A stretch of 64,000 nucleotides of DNA from Adiantum capillus-veneris. Taxonomy: Eukaryota; Streptophyta; Polypodiopsida; Polypodiales; Pteridaceae. Under the pieces are notes generated by a model. The model did not search any database. It saw only the letters and a program-made list of their open reading frames with translations, and was not told the DNA's origin. Positions 55,616 to 64,000 of the stretch are shown piece after piece. The stretch is taken from the NCBI GenBank assembly GCA_014529385.2, contig CM043959.1:2879358-2943357 (forward strand). The letters are read 5' to 3'. A program made the position numbers and the translations under genes. The number at the start of each line of letters is the position of its first letter. Position 1 is the first letter of the stretch.

Positions 55616-56330
55616 CTATTTGACATTAGGTTGAAGTTTGGGTTGCATCAGATCGTCAATTTTCTCATAACGACCATAGATATCCTCATTTTCCATAAGG
55701 CCAAGAAATATTTGTTTCTCACCATGCTCTTCTTCAAGAAACAAGGAGGAAACATCTAGATGATCACTATCACTGCTATCTTCCACCTCACTCCCATCAT
55801 CCCCGTTGCCTTCTTCTTCACTTGAGTACTCTTCTTCATCACTTTTCTCATCAAAATCAGCATCCAAATATTTCTTTCTAAACATTTCAAACATCTTCTT
55901 ATCACCCCTTCTATTGTAGAGAGTGACGGTACCATGTCCCCAATCCTGTACAACTTTGGTTTCCTGTAACCATCTTTCAAGGATGAGAGGGAAAGCACTA
56001 ATACCCGTGGGCATAACATGAAAATTGACCAGCACTTTAACATCAAATGCATCCACCTCCAAGTCCTTTATAACTCCTAATCACTTCACCCTTGATTGGT
56101 TGGCAAGGTTTATGCAAAAAACCTGAATTTTTCACCATGTTGAGTCTCAACTTTGATATACAAGCTTGAGTAATAACACATACATGTGCACCTCCATCAA
56201 TATAATCCTCTCTAATGCACTTCCTCTTATGCCATGCATCCATAGTAGGGCATATCTCAGGTAGCTCATTCAAAGACAAGACTGTCATAGACCCCCTTGT
56301 AGGCTCCTTCTTCATGGGGTTGACTACATA
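55616..56330 (-). pseudogene. Element C protease and acidic linker
   Basis: A retropepsin start reads EDYIDGGAHVCVITQACISK, with DGGA where D(S/T)GA is expected. It continues KLRLNMVKNSG and, after a frame change near 56043, VLVNFHVMPTGISAFPLILE, RWLQETKVVQDWGHGTVTLY (the I-L-G-R-P-W-L-x..H...D-W equivalent). A strongly acidic stretch follows (KSDEEEYSSEEEGNGDDGSE, SSDSDHLDV). The acidic linker lies between protease and RT. Confidence 0.78.
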
Positions 56331-56726
56331 CTTCCATTGCCTCTTTTAATTAGGATACATCTCCATGAGCTTCCCAAAGGTAACATCAGATTTTCTACTC
56401 ACAAAATAAACCCTTAAACTATAATTTGGTTGCCCTTCTCCCAAAGGAAAGTCGGATGCATTGTAATGTTGCTTAGGCTTTCTCTTCTTCTTCTCTTTGC
56501 ATGTACCTGTTTCAACCTATTTCCCTCTTTTATGGTTGGGACTGGCATCACTCATGTCATGATCCCTTGTAACCCTCTTACCTATAGGCATGACCATAGC
56601 TCCCAAATCATCCTCATTCTTCTCCAAACGGATTATTAGTACCACCTTTGTTTTTCCCTCCTCTTCAGTTGTTGTCAAACCACTTGGCCCTGCTTCCCCT
56701 TTAATCTCAATACCATAATCTTGAGC

Positions 56727-57710
56727 TCAAGAAGAAATTTTTAAAGAAAGAGGAAACATATCACCAGCCATTCTCTTTAGATTGTCACAACGAGGGCTTT
56801 TGTGACCCCATTCACCACAATTATAACATTGAAACATATCCCCTCTTCCAGTCATGCCTCTTCCTCTACCACCTGTAAACCCCTCATTGCTTCCATAGCC
56901 ACATCCATATCCATAGATTTGACCTATTCCACCTCCCATCATATGCACACTAAGATTCTTCATACGACCTACAACCTCTTGCATCTCCTTGTGAAAAGCA
57001 TTCACATCATGAGAAGCTTGTTGATCATAATCAGGCTGCCTGATGAGGACCCTTGGTTGCTCTATAGCTTTCATTTCAACCTTTGACTCGACATTGATTC
57101 TAAGTTGATGAAAGCGCTCTGTTTTCCACTCTTCATTGTTTGCAATTTCAACTACCTCCTCAAAGGTCCTTGGTTGCTTAAGCTTCACCTTTAAGCGTAG
57201 CCTACTCCTCAAGCTTGCAAGAAACGTATCCTTCTTCAACATGGCTAGAGGAATTCCATCCCCTAAAGATGTACACCAATTTTTCCATAATGCATTGAAT
57301 GCCTTCATAAAGTATCCTATGGTATGGCCTACACCCTGTACCAACCTTGAATAGACTGTCATACCTTTTGTGGGTCTTCCATCTGTTGAAAGTGTGTAAG
57401 AAAAGCATGTATTACCATTTCATAAGTCATAACTTGAGTAGGTTGGGCTGATTGTAGCTCCTTTTTGTAGCCTTCCAACAATTCTCTAGCATTCTCTACT
57501 TCTACTTCAAATAGAAGTAGAAGATTTGCAACACCAATGTTGGGTCCTGCTTGTCAGCAAGAAGGCAAGAAAACTCCATTTGCTCAATGAACCCTTTGGA
57601 AATTTCATTTGATTTCCCACTAAAGTCCAAAAAATTAAACGCCATGTCTTCCAAAACCTGTAAATTGAAGGTAGCTTGAAGCGATTCCTCGGTGGCAGGC
57701 ACCAAAACAC
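56727..57710 (-). pseudogene. Element C gag
   Basis: N-terminal text ATEESLQATFNLQVLEDMAF (about 57700-57640) starts right after the 5' LTR, then shifts frame. The open piece 57362-56727 carries the gag core end (FNALWKNWCTSLGDGIPLAM, TFLASLRSRLRLKVKLKQPR, TFEEVVEIANNEEWKTERFH), a Gly-rich stretch and one CCHC knuckle CYNCGEWGHKSPRC (about 56835-56795). Further stops lie between it and the protease. Capsid and nucleocapsid role if intact. Confidence 0.85.
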
Positions 57711-58583
57711 TGTTGGGCAAAAGAAAACGTGGGACACCTCTATAGCTATATAGCCCACGAGCATTAAAACTTCAACCTGAGCACAAAAAATTATACCAAA
57801 ACCACTCTTAGAAAACCCCAACCAAAGGGCCTATGCTCCCTTGGGAATTTACAAGCACACGCCCACCCTAAGGACCATAGCCACATAGGAGCAAAACCTT
57901 GTCAAAGCAAGGATTTACAGCACACACCGACCAATGAATATAAAGAAAAGGTCCTCCCCCTTCATAATTGAACATCTCAAGTCCACAAATTCAACATCCA
58001 ATCCACAATTCATAGATGCATGCCCTCTCAATCTGTCTACACATAATTTGCCACTAGACTCCCATAGCCATAACCGTGCAGAGAACAAGTCGTAACTTGA
58101 AGAGCACAACTCAATTTGTGCACTTTTAATCTTGACAGAAAGCTTAGAAAAGGATTGGAAAAAAAGATGAATATGATCAAAATTGATTGTAAACGTTGCT
58201 ACATGCAAAATTGACACGAACAGAGAGCTATCCCAATATGACTACACGCAGAGAAGGCAAGGCAAGGGCAAAAACTACATCAGAAACCATCAAGGAGGCA
58301 CAATGAACTAAAACATGCAAATTTATGAACTTTGACTAAACTATTTTAGGTTTTTACATAATTTTTAGTTATATACAAATCTTACTTCAAAAAACTCACT
58401 AGTGGGCACTTGAAGTAACCCGACAGCTGGCGCTATACTAGTAGTGACTTGCCCTACATGTACATGTGTTTGCTCAAGAAAGATAAAAAATCCCCAAAAA
58501 AATCCACACACCCTTTTGACATCAAGCATCATGTCCATATGTACAAATTTACAAAAAACGGGGTGTCTAAAATGCGCTCAACA
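57711..58583 (-). repeat. Element C 5' LTR
   Basis: 873 bp; pairs with 51531-52389. On the minus strand it is followed by GTGTTTTGGTGCCTGCCACC, a possible primer site starting TGGTGCC; the tRNA is not identified. Confidence 0.9.
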
Positions 58584-59002
58584 ACGCGTAATTGCAAGCC
58601 TCAAAAAAAAAAAGACAATCCTTACACATGAATGGAAGAGCAAGGAAAGATCGACACAATGCAATTTTTGGAATTGAAAACGGATTGCCAAATCATTAGA
58701 AAAGTTGATAAGAAGTTTGAGCTTTGTAATCACTTGAACGTACGTACAATAGATCTGTTTCTTCTTCCAAAGATAAGCCTCCTTTCACATTAAGGTTATT
58801 GGCTTTTATACCTAGGGTTTTCTGAATGGCCAGAAGGCAATTCACATGGACTTTTACAAATGTCATGATAGAATTACAACTCAGGGGATTGACTTGCTAC
58901 TCTGAAAAAAAGATTTACACAGGGTATCACTACAATAGCTCAAAAAAATAACAGCGTACAATTGTGGTATCTAGCTATGTGTCTGGCCAAGTGGGCACCC
59001 TT
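58584..59002 (-). repeat. Element D LTR, right fragment (inferred)
   Basis: Sequence resuming after element C. A minus-strand TATA box lies at 58804-58810. Read on the minus strand this would put U3 and promoter to the right and the LTR end at 51080, consistent with D's orientation. The outer boundary is not visible. Confidence 0.4.
58804..58810 (-). promoter_or_regulatory. TATA box, minus strand (element D LTR)
   Basis: TATAAAA on the minus strand in GGTATAAAAGCC, the same context as in element A's LTR (AAGGTATAAAAGCC). Confidence 0.5.
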
Positions 59003-59545
59003 TCAATCAATCCACCAAAATGGTGCCAGATAAATTTCCATGTTCTTTGATTTGTACTTCCCTAAGACAATGAGTGATGGTAGCAGATGGCCCTTCTTGA
59101 CAATTAACCATGGTGTAAGATCGTAGTTCACCAACAAAACATTCCATGTGCTCCATGAGGAAGTCCGTAATCCAAATGGGTTTAATCCATCCATTGCTAA
59201 ATCGAAACAGACACAATGAGGTTCCGTTTTAAATGTAGGCCATCTTCCTTCTATGTGCTTCCATGTAAGAGAATCAGTAGCCACCTGTATCACATTATTT
59301 GTGGATCTTGTATTTTGATGTCATGTTGTCAAAGCTACTATAGATTTGTACTTGAACATGCTCTATTCTTGGAATGATTGAAAAGTGTCGTAGAATCTTT
59401 GCAGGGACAAATTTTCCTTGTGTATCCTCTCTATACCTATTTGATCCACATTTGGAAAATTATTCCAAATATTCATACTCATTTTGAAAGATTACACAAT
59501 CATTAGGACATGCATGAATTTTATGTTGTATGTTTCAGGTACATG
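59003..59545 (-). pseudogene. CACTA (En/Spm) TNP2 transposase fragment
   Basis: Minus-strand text matches the TNP2 family in order. It begins KIHACPNDCVIFQNEYEYLE, stop, KCGSNRYRED, then KFVPAKILRHFSIIPRIEHV, a frameshifted stretch, and ATDSLTWKHIEGRWPTFKTE. It ends with CFDLAMDGLNPFGLRTSSWS, STWNVLLVNYDLTPWLIVKK and YLAPFWWID. These are the zinc-like CPxC region and the DGxNPFG / STWPV / Y-L-P-P-W blocks of the transposase. About 180 codons of the normal protein are covered with stops and shifts. No CACTA terminal repeats were found. Confidence 0.9.
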
Positions 59546-60605
59546 TTGAAGTGTATGTCTAAGGTGGTTTCTTAGGCCAAAAAGGTACAAAATGGGCCAA
59601 TTGGTATGCTAGGTACAAGTTTCCAAATTGTGGGAATCATGCCTTGGGATATGGCCTTTGGGATACTTTATAAGCCGGTCCAGATGGCTCCTCAAACAAA
59701 GCTACGGTGTGAAATATATAGTGGTCCAAAGATGGAAGACTTTCAAGATCCCCAACGGATGGCGCAAGTAGAGACAAATGGTCAAAACTGATGTCAGTGG
59801 ATAGATACAAAGTGCTTAAGTTGTAGAGCATGTCGGTCTTTTTGGATCATCAATTAGAGTTCAAAGATGAAAGTTATGGCCAGTGGAAGTTTTCACGAAG
59901 GTAAGTTTTGTGCCAGTTTGACCGCCTTGGTAGATGTGCCATATGGTATTTTTTTCACCTTACCAGAGTTCCAAGAAGTAGTGTGGATTGTGTCCAATTG
60001 ATAGGATTTAGCGGCTCATCGATCGAGATCTCAAGCGATAAGATATAGCAGGTAGAAGCTTGTAGCAGTTTCCGAGTGTGCACAATTGATATTTTGCAAA
60101 GTTCGGGTGCTACGGTAACATCAAAATGCGATAAGGATAGGGGAGTTTGAAATCAAGAAGGAGGGATTTCACTCAGATGTCGTGTCTTGAGCACTGGATT
60201 CTTGAGCAAGGAATTGGAGAAGATTAAAGCAGGGCTCTCAAAAAGGATTTTTTTAATACATTTTATGAAAGGTTTTGGAGGGTTCAAAGAGTGGACACCC
60301 TAGGAGTTGACACGTGGGGCACATGTAAATAAATCTCATCAAATATATAGCACACCATGGCCCTTTGATGAAGCACAAGGAGAGGAGAGGGAGAGAGAGC
60401 TCTCTCCCCACGAGCTATGGTGGGGTGCCTCTGGCGCTACTACTCGCACGCATTCGGGAAGCATTGGGTTTACGATGGTGCAAGACATCAGCCATCATTG
60501 GCAGGGTTTGGAAAACAACATTCAATGGTGCTGACATGGCAAGCTCATAAGAGTTGTTCAAACGCCCAAAAGAGCCCCAATTTTTTTTAAGTAAGGAAAG
60601 AAAAG
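59546..60605. other. No recognisable feature
   Basis: Non-coding by eye; short open frames at 59606 and 60307 show no domain or codon pattern I trust. Confidence 0.45.
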
Positions 60606-60626
60606 CCCCCCCCCCCCCCCCCCCCC
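60606..60626. repeat. Homopolymer (C)21
   Basis: A run of 21 C, then GCCC. Confidence 0.9.
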
Positions 60627-61599
60627 GCCCAAACTAGCGAGGTTGCTAGTGGAAAGGGGAGGGGGTGAGTCTCGAGATGAGCAAGAGAGAGGAGTTCCGA
60701 GGAGGTGAGTTGAATCAAGAGATCAAGCTTGGAGGTGGGTCCAAAGTGGACAGAAGAAAGTCAAAGAGGGTCATCCAAAGGATAATTAAGCAATTGAGAG
60801 AGTAAAAATGAAGTGAAGATTTCCAAATGCCAAGGGACACTAGCGATGTTGTTGGTGCACCGCACCCCCCCACACAAGAGAGCAGATGGAGAGAGAGCAA
60901 GAAAAGGGCGGTGTCCCCCCTTCCAAAATTGCCAAACAAAGATTCCAGATGGACCAATTAGAGGGTCCATTCCAAAAATGAGTGTGGCACCCTTATAAAA
61001 GACATCTTTGTATCATTTTTAATGCCCTTTTTCCAGGATCTTGAGGCATTGCAACCTACAAAGAGTCAAGTGAGTGAGGGTGAGATTTGTGATGGGCTTC
61101 TTCTGCAAAGGTGTGTGCTTGCAAAGACTAAGGAGTGTCAGTTTGATTTTTCTTTTGCCCGACCACGAGATGGGTCCGCTATTTTTTGCAGATGAGGTAT
61201 TTATGGTGTTTTGAAGTATGATTGAGCTTCCATAGCCATTTCTTGAGTGTCATTTTCCCCCAGCCCCTTCTCTAATTCTTTTGTTTGGGCATGTGTGAGC
61301 AAGGTGCCCCCGAGCCATTTTGGTGTGCATAATGTAAGTGAGGAAGAGGCATTGTGTACGGTAACGGTGTGTCGTTCGAAATGAGTTGTGAAATGTGTAT
61401 GGTAGCAGATCTCAATGAGTGCGAGTGTGTGGTGTGATTTGTTCGTGACAAGCATGCATGTGCATGGGTGTGTATGTGAATGCTGGTCTACCAATGGAAT
61501 TGTGTCTTTTGAAAGTGTTTTTTGAGAGGATAGTGGTGTTGTGAATGCCTTGAGCTATAGAGAGGCCTTGTGTTGTGTGTTGGGTGTGTTTCCCCAACT
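60627..61599. other. No recognisable feature
   Basis: GT- and GA-rich non-coding sequence; no domain, repeat family or RNA gene seen. Confidence 0.45.
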
Positions 61600-63252
61600 A
61601 TTAGTGGCCAAAGTATGAGCTACTAAACCTAAGTGGCTAGCCCTAAGCGGATTGAAATGGTCACACTAATGCGACCCTAAGCAAATTTAAAACGGCCAAA
61701 CCATAATGCGCTAACATTAATTCGGTATAGAGAGACTAAACTAAAAGTCATTTCCATGGGTTAGGTAATAAATTGGTGTTTTTAAAAAGTCTCTCCGCTA
61801 ATTAGTAGGTATCACTCTAGTATGATTTCTTTTCATCAAATTGAATCCAAAGTGATTAAACCTATTCAATTGAATAAGTTAAATGAAAATTAAAAAAGAT
61901 ATATTTTTCGTTTAAGAAAAAAGCTATCCCTTTATAACTTCTACATTGGCACAGTGTAAACCACCTCACATTTTCTAACCATGCCCGATCCTTGTACACC
62001 TCGGTTAGAAATTCATGGAGACTGGGACCATAGAGATGTTTATCTCATCTTTATGGATCACTGTCTATATTCGTGGGTGCGACATGCATACACACCCATG
62101 AATACATGACAATGCATGTAGTGGGAAAACCCTAACACTCTAGCCCTAACAATCTAACATAAAACTCCTAGTAGCAAAAACCAACCAAAAGCCGCCAGCC
62201 CTAAGAAAATTGAAATGGTCAAACTAATGCGACCCCAAGTCAATTTAGATTGGTCAAATCAAAATCCGCTAACACTAAGACAATTTAGAGTGGCCAAAGC
62301 AAAAGCCGCCAACCGTAAAAGACCAACCCTAAGAGCCTTTACATGGCCAACTCTAATAGCTTTACCTAACCAACTCTTAGCGGCCAAACCAAATGCCCTT
62401 AACTCTATGCCCCTAGCCCTAAGCGGATTGAAATGTCCAAAACATAAGTTACTAACTCCAACTGGTTAGTCCTAAGGGGACTGAAATGGCCGAACTAATG
62501 CGATCCTAAGCCAATTTAGAGCGGTCAACCCCAAGTGCCTTTATATGGACAACCCTACGTGATTTTACAAGGTCAACTCCTAGCAACCAAACCAAAGAGA
62601 CACTAACCCTAACTGGCTATCCCTAAGCCAATTGAAATGGTCAAACTTAACCCAATTTAGAGTGGCCAAATGTAAGCAGCCAAACCAAAAGCTGCTAACC
62701 CTAAGCATCTAGCCCTAAGCGGATTGAAATGGCCCTAAGCGGCCCTAAGTCGCTAACCCTAAGCAACATGCACTAAGTAGATTGAAAAGGCCCTAAGTGG
62801 TCTAAGCTAGCCATAAGAAGCTAGTCCTAAGCTAACTGAAATGGGAAAACTAATGCAGGTTTAGTATCGCCAATCCCAAGTGCCTTTACACAACCAACCC
62901 TAAGCGCCTTTACAAGGTCAACTCCTAGCGGGCAAACCAAAAGCCCCTAACCCTAAGTAGCTAACCCTAAGCAGGTAGCTCCAAGCGGACTAAAGTGGCC
63001 AAACTTAACCCAACTTAGAGTGGCCATACCAAAATCCGCTAAGACTAAGCAAGTAGCCCTAGTAAGTGGCTAGCCCTAAGCAGCTAACTGTAAGCGGATT
63101 AAAATGGCCAAACTTAACCCAACATAGGGTGGCTAAACCAAAAGCGGTTAAGCCTAAGCAGGTAGGTCTAGTAAGTGGCTAGTCCTAAGCGAATTGAAAT
63201 GGACCTAGGAGGCCCTAAGCCGCTAATCCTAAGTAGCTAGCCCTAAGCAATG
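61600..63252. repeat. Degenerate CCCTAAG-rich repeat array
   Basis: Many irregular repeats of CCCTAAGCGGATTGAAATGG, GGCCAAAC(C/T)(A/T)AA, AACTTAACCCAA.TTAGAGTGG and GCTAACCCTAAG. They fill 61600-61735 and 62120-63252. The intervening 61740-62115 is different sequence. The phase varies, so it is a shuffled satellite rather than a clean tandem array. The CCCTAA core resembles the plant telomere repeat but most units carry G in place of the last A. Confidence 0.75.
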
Positions 63253-64000
63253 TTGTGATTTTGCGCATCCAAAGGGGGACACTCATACAAAATACTGCCT
63301 CCTGGGTGTTATCAACTTTCAGACATATTTTTGCAGACAGATTGTTGACAGCCATTATTGGACTACCGTGGTTGCTATGTATGCCTAATGTGGTGGTTGC
63401 CAGTGCTTGGTTGGCAATAATGGATCTCGACGGCAATATTTTGGTGGATATGTATGCCGAGATGAAATTTATGGGGATTTTGATGCACTTTGGAGAGCAC
63501 ACTAAGTGATAGAGTGCTTCCGATCCAGGATGCAGTCTCTTAGAATGCGTGAGATATATATATACCAAGTGTCATGTCGTAAGAGCACAGTGGCTGTGTA
63601 TTTAGAAGACTGCTACAATGAAGGAAGTTTTCTCCTACACATTGTAAATTTGAGAGAACCAAATGGGACCATAACATAATAAACCTACTAAAATACCACT
63701 AATATTACTAACACGAGTGAGACATGGGCCTTAGAGGCCTATAACATAGAGAATCTTCATGTGTAGCACATACCTCTATCTAGTCGCTCTCAAAAATCAA
63801 GCCATTTCATGTTTGAACCTAGATAGAATCAAATTGTTTATAAATTAATTTTATTAGAATCCTTTATGAGGTGTTTGCTACATATAAGACCATTAGTGCA
63901 TCTAGGTGTTGCTCCAACTTGGAATTTGAGATGCGATCATAAGCATAGAGCATAATAAGTATCTATGTTAAATACGTCTCATCCCCGAAGCATAATATGA
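63253..64000. other. No supported gene
   Basis: An 84-codon frame at 63255-63509 begins without an ATG and has no recognised domain. The rest is AT-rich non-coding sequence. Confidence 0.4.

Larger units (their letters stand above)
51531..58583 (-). mobile_element. Ty3/gypsy element 'C' (Tat-like, dual RNase H), minus strand
   Basis: 7053 bp between two matching LTRs with TGTTGGGC...GC(C/T)CAACA ends. On the minus strand the order is gag, protease, acidic linker, RT, RNase H, a second RNase H, integrase and C-terminal region. A second, archaeal-like RNase H after the first is the mark of the Tat lineage. All frames are broken and the RT active site is lost. Flanks AACGT (51526-51530) and AACGC (58583-58587) fit a mutated 5-bp duplication if one A is shared. 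Confidence 0.88.

Noticed and set aside
61600-63252. True interstitial telomere array
   Set aside because: Units are mostly CCCTAAG within longer modules, not consecutive CCCTAAA.
63255-63509. Possible small gene (84 codons)
   Set aside because: No ATG start, no recognised domain, no codon or context support.

Overview
The window is plant nuclear DNA made almost entirely of nested transposable elements. I found no host protein gene, rRNA or tRNA gene that I can support. A plant origin follows from the element families: Ty3/gypsy and Ty1/copia elements primed by initiator Met-tRNA-type sites (TGGTATCAGAGC), a chromodomain-type Ty3 element, a Tat-like Ty3 element with a second RNase H, a plant LINE with a DUF4283-type ORF1, and a CACTA (TNP2) relic. 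The density of nesting suggests a large, repeat-rich seed-plant genome. The sequence does not let me choose between angiosperm and gymnosperm.

Layout. At 2.1-4.6 kb lies a 3'-truncated LINE (ORF1 plus the endonuclease part of ORF2). At 5.6-6.8 kb is the first half of a decayed Ty3 gag ('H'); what looks like the other half sits at 49.0-49.6 kb. Between the two halves are two copies of a TATA-containing LTR-like repeat ('X', 6.8-8.8 and 44.9-48.4 kb) flanking a giant LTR element 'A' (8803-44920, LTRs about 0.92 kb). A has a leader with regularly spaced palindromes and one long decayed ORF of unknown function (40.4-44.0 kb), and no visible reverse transcriptase of its own. Other elements sit inside A: a copia element (11283-15580, target duplication CATAG, 227-bp LTRs) and an unusual Ty3 element 'B' (about 16.2-38.6 kb). 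B carries in turn a young chromodomain-type Ty3 element (20044-28812, target duplication GAATA, 1607-bp LTRs with 5 differences by eye), a 3.8-kb tandem duplication of its own 3' half, and a 448-bp fold-back transposon (34741-35188). A solo LTR of the young family (45312-46939) lies in the right X copy. Right of 50 kb a minus-strand Tat-like Ty3 element 'C' (51531-58583) sits inside an LTR of another minus-strand element 'D'. Then come a CACTA transposase relic (59.0-59.5 kb) and a degenerate CCCTAAG-rich repeat array (61.6-63.25 kb).

Most unusual. Element B appears to carry two consecutive HHCC zinc-binding modules before its integrase core, and a second retropepsin-like domain (DTG...ILGIP) downstream of the integrase. 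Both features are present in each copy of the tandem duplication. Element A's leader carries a 22-bp palindrome (or degenerate versions) about every 285 bp. The leader of element D shows the same layout with a different palindrome. These are the best candidates for something undescribed.

All boundaries were read by eye. Only the young Ty3 element keeps apparently intact gag and pol frames; every other coding region is broken by stops, frameshifts or deletions.
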